Shown here one piece after another: positions 55,574 to 64,000 of a stretch of DNA of 64,000 bases. Positions within the stretch are counted from its first letter, which is position 1. Each line of letters opens with the position of its first letter. Made by a program: the position numbers and the translations under genes. Origin of the DNA: Intestinibaculum porci (lineage in GTDB: Bacteria > Bacillota_I > Bacilli_A > Erysipelotrichales > Coprobacillaceae); NCBI RefSeq assembly GCF_003925875.1, contig NZ_AP019309.1, forward strand, positions 1,426,001-1,490,000, written 5' to 3'. The notes beneath the pieces were generated by a model, which saw only the letters and a list, made by a program, of their open reading frames with translations, had not been told where the DNA came from and ran no database searches.

Positions 55574-55750
55574 AGAAACTGTGGTTGGTGGAAACAGTGA
55601 AGTGAGGAGTCTGACGAATCAGCTCTGGAGTAGCCTCCTGAATAGTTAGGGAGCGCCGTTAGCTGCGTTAAAGCTTGAGCGCACATCGAAAGATGTGAAT
55701 AAAGGTGGTACCGCGTGCTAGACGTCCTTTAATGGATGTCTTTTTTTATT
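55561..55750 (+). promoter_or_regulatory. T-box riboswitch for ileS, specifier ATC
   Basis: Stem I features TGGTTGGTGGAAACAG are followed by GAATCAGCTCTGGAGTAG, in which ATC (55618-55620) is the isoleucine specifier codon. The T-box AAAGGTGGTACCGCG (55700-55714) offers TGGT to pair with the ACCA end of uncharged tRNA-Ile. The terminator agacgtcc/ggatgtct with T7 (55720-55748) follows. The base of stem I must reach back to or into the divIVA stop region. No separate promoter is visible between divIVA and the leader. Confidence 0.9.
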
Positions 55751-55768
55751 TGAGAAAGGGAGAGAACA

Positions 55769-58510
55769 ATGGACTATAAAAGCACATTATTAATGCCAAA
55801 AACTGATTTTGAAATGCGTGGCAAACTTCCTACGAAGGAACCAAAGTATGTTCAAAGATGGCAGGATGACAACATGTATGAACGTGTTGTAAAACAAAAT
55901 GAAGGCAAGAAAGAATTTGTCTTCCATGATGGCCCTCCATATGCCAATGGACATATGCATATGGGGCATATGATGAATAAAATCATCAAAGATATCATTT
56001 GTCGTTATAAAAATATGGAAGGTTTCCATACACCATATATTCCAGGATGGGATACGCATGGTTTACCAATTGAAAATGCGATTCAGAAACTTGGGGTGGA
56101 TCGTAAATCGATGTCTACCGCTGCCTTTAGAGAAAAATGTTACGAATATGCGTTAAAACAGGTCGCTGGGCAGATGGAACAGTGTATCCGGGTAGGGACA
56201 TTCGCTGATTATAAGCATCCTTATTTAACTTTACATAAAGAATTTGAAGCGCGTCAGATCGAAGTTTTCGGTAAGATGGCTTTAGATGGTTTAATCTTCA
56301 AGGGATTAAAACCAGTTTACTGGTCACCTTCATCAGAATCAGCTTTAGCGGAAGCGGAAGTAGAATATCATGATGTCAAGGCGCCAACAATTTATGTACG
56401 TTTTAAAGTGAAAGATGGGAAAGGCCTTTTAAATGAAGACAATACATACTTTGTCATCTGGACAACTACCCCTTGGACCATTCCAGCTGATCAGGCGATC
56501 TGTTTAAATCCAAATTATACCTATGCTGTTGTCAAGAGTGAAAAAGGCAACTTAATTGTCTTAGAAGAATTAGTGGATCAGTTATGGGAAATCTTCGGCT
56601 TAAAAGAAAAAGAAATTATCCAGCGTTTCACTGGTAAAGAAGCTGAATACATCACATGTACGCATCCGCTTTATCCAGATCGTGAATCATTAGTCATCTG
56701 CGGTGATCATGTCACGACTGAATCAGGGACTGGCTGTGTCCATACGGCCAGCGGCTTTGGTGAAGACGACTTTAATATCTGTAAAGCTTATAACATTCCT
56801 GTTTATGTCAATGTCGATGAACATGGGCGTATGATGGATGACTGCGGCGAATGGTTAGCCGGTCAGTATGTTGATGATGCCAATAAGACTGTTACCAACC
56901 GACTTGATGAACAGGGTGACTTATTAAACTTAACATGGATCACCCATAGCTATCCTCATGACTGGCGTACAAAGAAACCAATTATCTTCCGTGCGACCGA
57001 TCAGTGGTTCTGTTCAATCGATAAGATTAGAGATAAATTATTAGATGAAATTGATCATAAAGTACACTGGATCAATGAATGGGGTCAGATCCGTATTCAT
57101 AACATGATCCGTGACCGTGGCGACTGGTGTATTTCCCGTCAGAGAACATGGGGTGTCCCAATCCCAATCTTCTATTGTGAAGATGGTACACCAATCATGG
57201 AAAAAGAAGTCTTCGATCATATTTCTGAATTATTTAGACAGTATGGTTCAAACGTGTGGTTTGAAAGAGATGAAAAAGACTTATTACCAGAAGGGTATAC
57301 GAATGAACATTCACCAAATGGTATCTTCAAGAAAGAAAAAGATATCATGGATGTCTGGTTCGACTCCGGTTCTTCACATACTGGTGTCTTAATCGAACGT
57401 GGTTTAGGTTATCCAGCTGATTTATATTTTGAAGGTTCCGATCAGTATCGTGGCTGGTTCAACTCTTCATTAATCGTCGGCACAGCTGTTCATGGTCAGG
57501 CCCCTTATAAATCAGTCTTATCCCATGGCTTCGTCTTAGATGGTAAAGGCAATAAGATGTCTAAATCATTAGGCAATACCGTTGATCCAATTAAAGTCAT
57601 TAACCAGTATGGGGCTGATATCGTGCGTTTATGGGCCGCTTCTGTGGATTATCAGTCCGATGTCCGTATCTCTAAAGAAATCTTAAAAGGCATTTCTGAT
57701 AACTATCGTAAGATCCGTAATACAATGCGTTTCTTACTTGGTAACTTAAATGATTTCAAAGATACTGATATCATGGATCTTAAAGACTTAGAAGAAGTGG
57801 ATTTATTTGTCTTAGCTAAATTAAATGATGTCATGGCAGAATATCATCAGGCGATGGAAACTTATAACTTCGCTGATGCTGTCAAGGCGATCTTAAACTA
57901 TATCACGAACTTATTAAGTGCCTTCTATATGGACTTCACAAAAGATGTTTTATATTGTGATAAGTTCAATACGACAAGAAGACGTCAGATTCAGACAACT
58001 CTTTATTACAATGCGAAAGTCTTAATGAAGGCCATTTCACCAATCTTAGTCTTCACCAGTGAAGAATTACATGATCATTGGTATTGTGATACAAACAAAG
58101 AAGATTCCATCTTCTTAGAAAAAGAATTACCAGCTTTTGATATTGAAAATGCGGATGCGATCAAAGCAAAATTTGATAACTTCATGGCTTTAAGAAATGA
58201 TGTCATGAGAGCCTTAGAAGCGTTAAGAAATGATAAAGTGATCGGTTCAAATATGGAAGCGGCTGTCACGATTTCATTAAAAGATGACTACAAAGACTTA
58301 TCGGCTTTAAAAGCTATGATGAAAACATTCTTCATCGTCGCAAAAGTTGACTTAAGTGTTGATCATGAAGGTTTTGATGAATATGATACAGCTTATGTCA
58401 AAGCCGAAAAATTCGGTGGTGTTCAGTGTCCACGTTGTCGTAACTACTTCAGCGAAGAAGAATTAAACGCTGATGGTTTATGCCCACGCTGCGCTGATGC
58501 AGTCAAATAA
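55769..58510 (+). CDS. ileS: Isoleucyl-tRNA synthetase
   Basis: The 913-residue class I synthetase has PYANGHMHMGH (HIGH motif), the editing domain region with TTTPWTIPADQAI, and KMSKS (596-600 in GNKMSKSLGN). A zinc-binding C-terminus CPRCRNYF...CPRCAD completes the bacterial (mupirocin-sensitive-like) form. It charges tRNA-Ile and removes misactivated valine. The T-box immediately upstream responds to uncharged tRNA-Ile. Strong AAAGGGAGAG ribosome site. Confidence 0.97.
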   Translation: MDYKSTLLMPKTDFEMRGKLPTKEPKYVQRWQDDNMYERVVKQNEGKKEFVFHDGPPYANGHMHMGHMMNKIIKDIICRYKNMEGFHTPYIPGWDTHGLPIENAIQKLGVDRKSMSTAAFREKCYEYALKQVAGQMEQCIRVGTFADYKHPYLTLHKEFEARQIEVFGKMALDGLIFKGLKPVYWSPSSESALAEAEVEYHDVKAPTIYVRFKVKDGKGLLNEDNTYFVIWTTTPWTIPADQAICLNPNYTYAVVKSEKGNLIVLEELVDQLWEIFGLKEKEIIQRFTGKEAEYITCTHPLYPDRESLVICGDHVTTESGTGCVHTASGFGEDDFNICKAYNIPVYVNVDEHGRMMDDCGEWLAGQYVDDANKTVTNRLDEQGDLLNLTWITHSYPHDWRTKKPIIFRATDQWFCSIDKIRDKLLDEIDHKVHWINEWGQIRIHNMIRDRGDWCISRQRTWGVPIPIFYCEDGTPIMEKEVFDHISELFRQYGSNVWFERDEKDLLPEGYTNEHSPNGIFKKEKDIMDVWFDSGSSHTGVLIERGLGYPADLYFEGSDQYRGWFNSSLIVGTAVHGQAPYKSVLSHGFVLDGKGNKMSKSLGNTVDPIKVINQYGADIVRLWAASVDYQSDVRISKEILKGISDNYRKIRNTMRFLLGNLNDFKDTDIMDLKDLEEVDLFVLAKLNDVMAEYHQAMETYNFADAVKAILNYITNLLSAFYMDFTKDVLYCDKFNTTRRRQIQTTLYYNAKVLMKAISPILVFTSEELHDHWYCDTNKEDSIFLEKELPAFDIENADAIKAKFDNFMALRNDVMRALEALRNDKVIGSNMEAAVTISLKDDYKDLSALKAMMKTFFIVAKVDLSVDHEGFDEYDTAYVKAEKFGGVQCPRCRNYFSEEELNADGLCPRCADAVK

Positions 58511-58516
58511 CAATCA

Positions 58517-58548
58517 GGAAGGGGATCCTTGTATCCCTTTTCTCTTTT
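58517..58548 (+). terminator. ileS terminator
   Basis: aaggggat/atcccttt hairpin with a short T tail; dacA starts about 12 bases later, so termination may be partial. Confidence 0.6.
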
Positions 58549-58559
58549 AGGAGATAGAA

Positions 58560-59858
58560 ATGAAAAAAACTATATGTGCATTTGTTTTCTCTTTCTTCTT
58601 ATGCCTCTCCTTACTTTCACCAGTGCAGGCGTCGGTAGATTCGGCCAAGCTTTATTCGAAGTATGCCTATGTGTATGATATTACCAGTGGTCAGACGTTA
58701 ATGAATAAAAAGGCCAATGCTCGTATTTATCCGGCTTCAATGACCAAGATGATGACGGTTTACACCGCCATCCGCTTGATCACTAATCTTAATGCGAAAG
58801 TAAAAATTACCAATGCGGATATCAAGGATCAGTATGCCTTAGATGCTTCCAGTGCCTTTTTGAAAAATAAACAGGTGGTTACTTATAAAGATCTGCTTTA
58901 TGGGGCGATGTATCCTTCTGGCGCGGATGCCTGCTGGGCCTTAGCCCGCAGCCTTTGCGGCAGCGAAGCAGCCTTCGTCAAAGAAATGAACAAAGATGCG
59001 AAACGGATCGGTATGAAAAATACCCATTTCAATACTTCGACCGGGTTACCTGATAAAACGCATTATACAACCTGCGTGGATATTGCGAAACTGATGGCTA
59101 AGGCTTATACGAATGCGACTTGGCGCTCAGTCTTTACGAGTAAAAATGCGTCCAATGCGTATTATCGTCCCAAAGGCGGGAACCAGTTATGGATGAGTAC
59201 CTTAACGCGGATGCGCATTCATCAGCATATCGTGGCCAATCCGGCGATTATGGGTGCAAAAAGCGGTTATACCAAAGATGCAATGTACTGTTTAGGCTCT
59301 TTAGCCATGGTTCATGGTCACTTGATTGCGACCGTGACCGGAAAGGGTATTCCAACTGCCTTTGGCCCTAAAAAAGTCACCTTAGCCTGCGCGCTTGTCG
59401 ATCACAATACGTTAATTAAGGATCTCGTGGATCACTATAAAAGCTTAACGCTTTATTCACGAGGACAAAAAGTGAAAACTTTTAAAATCCATTTTGGGGT
59501 CGTTGATACTTATACATATAAAATGTCAGAAAGCTATAAGATCTTAGTTGATTCCTCTTTTGATGAAAGCAGCTTAAAAACGACATTTACCGGTAAGTCA
59601 ACCATTGAAGCGCCCTTAAAAAAAGGACAGAAACTAGGGATCTTAAGAGTCTCTGCCAAGGGCCAGACGTTAGCGAAAGCGACGATTTATTCTGGCAGTG
59701 AGGTGGCATTTTCGAAGCAGAAATACGCCATCTACATTGGCATTTATGTGATCTGTGGCTTAGCTGTTTTCTGGGTGGTTTTCAGAAATATCAGACGGCA
59801 TATCTTAAAAAAGAAATATGCGAAGAGAAAAGCTCAGAGAAATCGTAAGAAAGCGTAA
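58560..59858 (+). CDS. dacA: D-alanyl-D-alanine carboxypeptidase (PBP5-like)
   Basis: The 432-residue penicillin-binding protein trims the terminal D-Ala of peptidoglycan stem peptides. A signal sequence (residues 1-25, ending VQA) leads to the S-x-x-K nucleophile motif PASMTK (Ser60, Lys63), then PSGADACWA at the place of S-x-N, and AKSGYT as the K-S/T-G motif. The S-x-N motif reads S-G-A here, which is unusual but found in some Firmicutes PBP5 proteins. A C-terminal transmembrane helix (YIGIYVICGLAVFWVVF) and a basic tail replace the usual amphipathic anchor. AGGAGAT site. Confidence 0.9.
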   Translation: MKKTICAFVFSFFLCLSLLSPVQASVDSAKLYSKYAYVYDITSGQTLMNKKANARIYPASMTKMMTVYTAIRLITNLNAKVKITNADIKDQYALDASSAFLKNKQVVTYKDLLYGAMYPSGADACWALARSLCGSEAAFVKEMNKDAKRIGMKNTHFNTSTGLPDKTHYTTCVDIAKLMAKAYTNATWRSVFTSKNASNAYYRPKGGNQLWMSTLTRMRIHQHIVANPAIMGAKSGYTKDAMYCLGSLAMVHGHLIATVTGKGIPTAFGPKKVTLACALVDHNTLIKDLVDHYKSLTLYSRGQKVKTFKIHFGVVDTYTYKMSESYKILVDSSFDESSLKTTFTGKSTIEAPLKKGQKLGILRVSAKGQTLAKATIYSGSEVAFSKQKYAIYIGIYVICGLAVFWVVFRNIRRHILKKKYAKRKAQRNRKKA

Positions 59859-59861
59859 AAG

Positions 59862-59889
59862 ACAAGGTGTTTTGATACCTTGTTTTTCT
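59862..59889 (+). terminator. dacA terminator
   Basis: acaaggt/accttgt stem with TTTTTC. Confidence 0.85.
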
Positions 59890-59924
59890 TTTGATCTATA
59901 TTATAATGAAAACGGTGAAAAATA

Positions 59925-60236
59925 ATGAATAAAATATTAGAAAAGAAAATCAAACAGTCCATTAACAACCAATTAACTTTTGATGGCGAAGCTGCTTTTG
60001 AGATCTTACTTTATGATTTAGATTTACTTTCCCGTCAGGATTTGCAACGCTGGCAAAAAGGGGAGATTCCTTATCTGGCGAAAAAATGTCGCTGCAGTGA
60101 GCGCCATTTAGCCGAGCTGTTAAAGTATTTCCGTAACTACTGTAATCAAAGCGGCCTGATTCCAGGTCCTTTTGTAGAGCTTGCTTATACGAAAAGCGGG
60201 GATCAAAAATATGGTCAGCGCTATTTAAGGAGATGA
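59925..60236 (+). CDS. Small basic protein of unknown function
   Basis: The 103-residue protein is basic and helical; a CRCSERHLAELLKYFRNY segment could be DNA- or RNA-binding, but I recognise no family. A TATAAT (59902-59907) lies close upstream, and ACGGTGA is a moderate ribosome site. It is followed at once by a small membrane protein gene, with an AAGGAG inside its last codons, so the two are probably co-expressed. Confidence 0.6.
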   Translation: MNKILEKKIKQSINNQLTFDGEAAFEILLYDLDLLSRQDLQRWQKGEIPYLAKKCRCSERHLAELLKYFRNYCNQSGLIPGPFVELAYTKSGDQKYGQRYLRR

Positions 60237-60241
60237 GTTGC

Positions 60242-60787
60242 TTGAAAGATTTATTACATGGCAATATCTTATTAATCATCTGCGTTGCTTTTTATTTACT
60301 GTGGTGGATATTAGCCTTTATGCCTCATCACAAATTGCCTCCATTATTAACCGCGCCGATTATTTGTTTTGCGGGGGCCATTGGCCTAGTTGGGGGCTAT
60401 ATTGAGCTCAAGGCGATGTCTTCACTGACTTTATCAAGATCACTGATTGGCGGATTACCATTAATAGGCATTGGCGTGATCGTTTATTTAACGCTCATGT
60501 TAGTGAGTGGTTTTGTCTTGAAAAGACCGATTACAACCGAACTCATTCTCATTGTCGGCTGGTGTGTTTTACAAATCAATTATCTCAATGTCCTTTATGG
60601 CCTTAATCATATTTCTTATACCTTAACCCTCTTGATGATGCTTTTGATCATTGTGATCGGCATTCTTTCTTTAGCGGCTTATTTGTATTACTATCAGTTA
60701 TCGGATCTGAAGAGTTATATTGATGGGATGATCCCATTAATCTTGATCGGCATAACAATGATTGCCACAAGTTTCATAACTATTTAA
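60242..60787 (+). CDS. Membrane protein of unknown function, six to seven helices
   Basis: The 181-residue product has six or seven hydrophobic segments from ILLIICVAFYLLWWILAF to MIPLILIGITMIATSFI, joined by short loops, and no motif I can identify. ATG 60233 overlaps the AAGGAG sequence and cannot be served by it; TTG 60242 lies 9 bases after it and is therefore the likelier start. The gene is coupled to the preceding small protein and has its own terminator. Confidence 0.6.
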   Translation: MKDLLHGNILLIICVAFYLLWWILAFMPHHKLPPLLTAPIICFAGAIGLVGGYIELKAMSSLTLSRSLIGGLPLIGIGVIVYLTLMLVSGFVLKRPITTELILIVGWCVLQINYLNVLYGLNHISYTLTLLMMLLIIVIGILSLAAYLYYYQLSDLKSYIDGMIPLILIGITMIATSFITI

Positions 60788-60811
60788 AAGGGAAATTAAA
60801 ATCCCTTTTTA
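60787..60811 (+). terminator. Terminator of the small membrane protein unit
   Basis: aaaaggga/tccctttt stem with T5. Confidence 0.75.
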
Positions 60812-60877
60812 AATTACTAAAAACACAAAAATATCTTTCAATAGTAAAAATAAAGCTAAATAATTAATGTTTTTAAC

Positions 60878-60905
60878 TTGTGAAAATAAGAAGATTTGAT
60901 ATAAT
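60878..60905 (+). promoter_or_regulatory. Promoter of the GH13 gene
   Basis: TTGTGA (60878-60883), 16-base spacer and TATAAT (60900-60905) with an extended -10 TG one base before it. Confidence 0.65.
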
Positions 60906-60930
60906 GAGGGTAACTGAAGGAGGTTATCTT

Positions 60931-62241
60931 ATGTGGTATAACGATACAGTATTTTATCAGATGTACACATTAAATATGGTAGGGGCGAATACCAAAGAAA
61001 ATGATGGTATTGTCCATGAACACCGGATTTTAAAAGTGCTTGACTGGATTGATTATTTAAAACAATTAGGGATTGGCGGGATTTACTTCAATCCGCTGTT
61101 TTCAAGTGATACCCATGGCTATGATACCCGAGATTATCAGCGCTTAGATGAACGTTTAGGGACTAATGAAGATTTCATTAAAGTGGTTAAAACGCTTCAT
61201 CATCATCACATTCGCGTGGTTGTCGATGGGGTTTTCAATCATGTCGGCCGAGGCTTCTTTGCTTTTCAGGATGTCATCTTAAATCGTGAAAGAAGCCGTT
61301 ATAAAGATTGGTTCCGCATTGATTTCAATGGCAACTCTGATTATGATGATGGCTTCTGGTATGAAGGCTGGGAAGGCCATTATGAACTTGTAAAATTGAA
61401 TCTGGATAACGAAGAAGTGCAGAAATACATTATGGATAGTATTCGTTTCTGGATTGAACATTTTAATATCGATGGCATTCGTCTTGATGTTTCCTACTTA
61501 CTGCCAAGATGGTTTATGGCGAAAATCTCTGACTTTGCCCGCTCCTTAAAGCCTGATTTTTTTATGTTAGGAGAAGTCTTAGGGGATAATGCCGGCTTTA
61601 TGTTCACCGAAGGACATTTAAATGCGATCACTGATTATCCCGGCTATAAAGGGATCTGGTCCTCACTCAACTCCCTGAATCTGTTTGAAATAGCCCATAC
61701 TTTAAAACGTAATGTTCAGGAAATGTATAAGGATAAAACATTATGGACCTTTGTCGATAACCATGATGTTTCACGTATTGCCTCAACTTTAACTGATTCA
61801 AAAAAGATTAAGATTGCCTACGGATTAATGCTGGCCCTGCCAGGGATTCCATGTCTCTACTATGGCTCAGAGTGGGGCCTTGAAGGCAAGAAAGTACCTG
61901 GTCAAAGCGATGATGTCCTGCGTCCGGCGTTAGATGCCCCAAGTCCTAATGATTTAACCAGACTCATCAAACATATGATTGCAGCCCGTAATGAGCATCC
62001 AGTCTTGCGTAAAGGCGCTTTTAAAACCTTGATCTTAACCAATCGTCAGTGGGTTTTTGAACGAGAAAATGAAGACGAACGGATTATTGTGGCAATCAAT
62101 ATTGATGATCAGCCTTATACCGCACACTTTAATGCCCGCTGCGGCCTCGCTGATGATTTAATTACCGGTAAAGTCCATGACTTTGGCGGCGGCTCAGAAT
62201 TATTACCTTGCTCAATTGCTTACTGGCTTTGTGAACGCTAA
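60931..62241 (+). CDS. GH13 alpha-glycosidase (maltogenic/neopullulanase-like)
   Basis: The 436-residue intracellular enzyme has the four GH13 regions: VVVDGVFNHVG, DGIRLDVSYLL (nucleophile Asp), LGEVLGD (acid/base Glu) and FVDNHDVSR. The start IYFNPLFSSDTHGYDTRDY resembles cyclomaltodextrinase/neopullulanase subfamilies, but the extra N-terminal domain of those enzymes is absent. There is no signal peptide, so it acts on imported maltodextrins. ATG 60931 follows GAAGGAGG; the longer in-frame start is upstream of the promoter. It converges on the AarF gene. Confidence 0.87.
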   Translation: MWYNDTVFYQMYTLNMVGANTKENDGIVHEHRILKVLDWIDYLKQLGIGGIYFNPLFSSDTHGYDTRDYQRLDERLGTNEDFIKVVKTLHHHHIRVVVDGVFNHVGRGFFAFQDVILNRERSRYKDWFRIDFNGNSDYDDGFWYEGWEGHYELVKLNLDNEEVQKYIMDSIRFWIEHFNIDGIRLDVSYLLPRWFMAKISDFARSLKPDFFMLGEVLGDNAGFMFTEGHLNAITDYPGYKGIWSSLNSLNLFEIAHTLKRNVQEMYKDKTLWTFVDNHDVSRIASTLTDSKKIKIAYGLMLALPGIPCLYYGSEWGLEGKKVPGQSDDVLRPALDAPSPNDLTRLIKHMIAARNEHPVLRKGAFKTLILTNRQWVFERENEDERIIVAINIDDQPYTAHFNARCGLADDLITGKVHDFGGGSELLPCSIAYWLCER

Positions 62242-62243
62242 TG

Positions 62244-62271
62244 AAAAAGTCTCGCATTTGCGAGACTTTTA
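62244..62271. terminator. Bidirectional terminator between GH13 and AarF genes
   Basis: aaaagtctcgca/tgcgagactttt, 12-bp perfect stem with A/T runs on both sides; it overlaps the stop of the leftward gene. Confidence 0.9.
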
Positions 62272-63855
62272 TACATGTTTGGTTAAATCTAAGAGTAAGC
62301 GGACTAATAACACCGTACCTACCAAATACTCCACCCAGGAAATAAAGGGCATGCCATAAAGCATTTTCGGTATTTCGCTGATTGTCATCAGCGAGCCGCT
62401 TAAATATAAGACACCAATAATAATCGCTAAAGTTAAGTTGTGATTATTACGTCTTTGTTCACGTAAGGTCTTCATGTCCGGATCCTGTGAAACATGCAGG
62501 GTCAGATGGCCATTTTTCAATTGCTTGAGCACATCAGCGCTCATTGAAGGAATGGCAGCTCCTTTGCGGACGTTGGTATAGAGGACCTGGGCCCATTGCA
62601 TCATTTGCGTTTTAAGATCTAATTCGCTTTGGATCTTATGTCGCATATGATTAGCGAGGATTTCTAACAGGTTCACGTGATCACTGACTTTCCCTAAAGT
62701 CCCTTCCATGGTAATCATCGAACGGGCCAATAAGGTGAGATCCGCAGGGACCTGAATTTTATTCGTCTTAATAATCGTCAGACAGCCTTCAATCAGGGGT
62801 CCTAAATTGAAATCAGAGAAGTTGGTTTCCTTATATTTTTCGACAATCATATCAAGCTGATGAATCAGCTGGGTCTGATTGATTTCCTGTTCTGGCTTGA
62901 CCAGTAAAAGGAAAGCTTCCTCCAAATCATAAATATCATCATCCACGACCGCATACACCGCTTTGGAAATAATGCGCTGCGTATCAGCGGTTAAGGTGCC
63001 CATCATGCCAAAATCAATCCAGGCAATCTTACCTTGAAAAACATGGATATTGCCAGGGTGAGGATCCGCATGAAAGAAGCCATCATCAAGGATCTGCTTG
63101 ACATAGTTTTCCGCGGCTTTGGTCGCAATTTCATCCATATCGTAGCCTTCTTCAGTTAAAAACTGCTTCTGATCAATCTGATAACCGCCTAAATTGGTCA
63201 TCACTAACATTTTTCTGGTTGTAAACTGATGGAAGACGATCGGACACATGATATATTTGATGTCTTTGTTGAAGGATGTAAACTTATCAATATTTTCCGC
63301 TTCTTTAATGAAGTCCATTTCTAGCTGTGAAGTGCGCCAAAGTTCATCGACGACTCCCTTGAAATCCAAGAGGTTACCGGTCTGCCCGGCGATTTTTAAC
63401 ATGCCGCAGGCCCGTCTTAATAATTTAATATCCGCCTCCATAATCTCATAGATATGAGGACGCTGGATTTTAATGACCACTTCTTCGCCGGTGACTAAGG
63501 TTGCTTCATGGACCTGGGCAATCGAAGCGCTGCCGAGCGGTTTCTCGTTGATGGATGCGAAGACATCTTTGAGCGGCATCCCGAGCTCTTCTTCAATGGA
63601 CGCTTTGACCGTCGTAAAATCCATTGGGCTGACATCCGTCCGAAGCTTTTCTAATTCCTTCGTGTAGCTGCTTGGCAGCATGTCGCTGCGCATGGACATA
63701 ATTTGTCCAAACTTCACATACGTAGGACCGAGATCCTCTAAGATCTCGCGGAGTTTGACGGGGGTCAGCCCACGGATGATATGATGTTTTTGTAAGATTG
63801 ATAAAATCTCGCTCAGACGTCTTGAAGAATGGGTTTCTTTTGCGTCTTTTGCCAT
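62269..63855 (-). CDS. AarF/UbiB (ABC1) family atypical kinase
   Basis: The 528-residue protein has the family marker LGPTYVKFGQIMSMR (KxGQ), the Ala-rich nucleotide loop PLGSASIAQVHEA, the lysine in VVIKIQRP, and the catalytic and metal residues in HADPHPGNI and WIDFGMMGTL. Two C-terminal membrane helices (LTLAIIIGVLYLSGSLMTI, WVEYLVGTVLLVRLLL) anchor it. Members support ubiquinone synthesis in Proteobacteria, but anaerobic Firmicutes lack ubiquinone, so its role here is probably lipid- or isoprenoid-related and unknown. It starts one base after the stop of the partial gene upstream. Confidence 0.88.
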   Translation of the reverse strand: MAKDAKETHSSRRLSEILSILQKHHIIRGLTPVKLREILEDLGPTYVKFGQIMSMRSDMLPSSYTKELEKLRTDVSPMDFTTVKASIEEELGMPLKDVFASINEKPLGSASIAQVHEATLVTGEEVVIKIQRPHIYEIMEADIKLLRRACGMLKIAGQTGNLLDFKGVVDELWRTSQLEMDFIKEAENIDKFTSFNKDIKYIMCPIVFHQFTTRKMLVMTNLGGYQIDQKQFLTEEGYDMDEIATKAAENYVKQILDDGFFHADPHPGNIHVFQGKIAWIDFGMMGTLTADTQRIISKAVYAVVDDDIYDLEEAFLLLVKPEQEINQTQLIHQLDMIVEKYKETNFSDFNLGPLIEGCLTIIKTNKIQVPADLTLLARSMITMEGTLGKVSDHVNLLEILANHMRHKIQSELDLKTQMMQWAQVLYTNVRKGAAIPSMSADVLKQLKNGHLTLHVSQDPDMKTLREQRRNNHNLTLAIIIGVLYLSGSLMTISEIPKMLYGMPFISWVEYLVGTVLLVRLLLDLTKHV

Positions 63856-63856
63856 A

Positions 63857-64000
63857 CTACTGATCGACGTCAGCCTTGTCAGCTTCTTCGTCCTGATCCA
63901 TTTCTTTCAGTTTTGCACGTAAAGCATCACGCTGTTCTTTTGACATTTTGTCAACGCGTTTAAGCATGCTTTCGCTGACCTTGTCAGTGGCTTTACTCTT
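63857..64000 (-). CDS. Partial gene running off the window, phasin-like helical protein
   Basis: The C-terminal 47 residues (ending KEMDQDEEADKADVDQ) are charged, helical and Lys/Glu/Asp-rich. Small phasin-like proteins often precede AarF-type genes in Firmicutes, and the one-base gap to the kinase start implies co-translation. The rest lies beyond 64000. Confidence 0.5.
   Translation of the reverse strand, partial: KSKATDKVSESMLKRVDKMSKEQRDALRAKLKEMDQDEEADKADVDQ

Overview
The window reads as a chromosomal segment of a low-to-moderate GC, fermentative, strictly anaerobic member of the Firmicutes, most probably class Erysipelotrichia (inference). The basis is gene content: [FeFe]-hydrogenase, hybrid-cluster protein, D-lactate dehydrogenase, T-box control, strong AGGAGG ribosome sites, SepF/DivIVA/YlmH, MreB, a FakA-like domain, and the NadABC/NiaR set. 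Most genes are on the + strand in short transcription units. Many are separated by compact hairpin+U terminators and preceded by readable sigma-A promoters.

Layout. 1-2260 is AT-rich and looks like decayed accessory DNA: a frameshifted helical-protein fragment, a truncated DUF5688 gene, several hairpins and a structured RNA candidate. 2322-13548 holds the hydrogenase, an ABC-F protein with an upstream leader peptide, Hcp, an HPr-D-lactate dehydrogenase fusion, remnants of a TetR gene, and a giant MacB-type ABC transporter. 13594-25177 holds a PhoP-box-controlled Na/Pi transporter, MATE, GNAT, hemerythrin, a LarC homologue, an EamA transporter, a GGDEF-EAL protein overlapping a PPK2 gene, and a eukaryotic-type isocitrate dehydrogenase. 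25184-29234 is a mobile element with one pair of inverted ends but two different IS3-like DDE transposases. 29271-33016 is the NAD biosynthesis locus: divergent nadA and nadBC-niaR, with inverted-repeat operators over both promoters. 33079-42637 carries a cupin, MATE, sucrose hydrolase, a lone PTS IIB, an AEC carrier, a secreted lysozyme-like protein, an amino-acid ABC system and pyrC. A small-RNA candidate with a cre-like site in its promoter follows, then mreB, an HD protein and a solitary FakA-type domain. 45050-49874 is a 16S-23S-5S operon without tRNAs. 49925-64000 has an unknown acidic protein, a glycosyltransferase-RecX fusion, yhaM, sepF-ylmH-divIVA, a T-box-controlled ileS, dacA, two small unknowns, a GH13 glycosidase, and an AarF/UbiB-type kinase with a partial gene before it.

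How the genes fit together. Hydrogenase, D-LDH and the nitrosative/oxidative defence proteins (Hcp, hemerythrin) fit an anaerobic fermenter disposing of reductant as H2 and D-lactate. The HPr domain on the D-LDH would tie lactate formation to PTS flux if it can be phosphorylated. The Pho-box transporter and PPK2 point to active phosphate and polyphosphate handling. The region around 53.8-58.5 kb is a division/cell-wall neighbourhood.

The strongest candidates for undescribed biology are the HPr-D-LDH fusion lacking the HPr regulatory serine, the twin-transposase element, the glycosyltransferase-RecX fusion, and the two structured RNAs at about 2.15 and 42.7 kb. All functional calls come from reading motifs; no database search was run.
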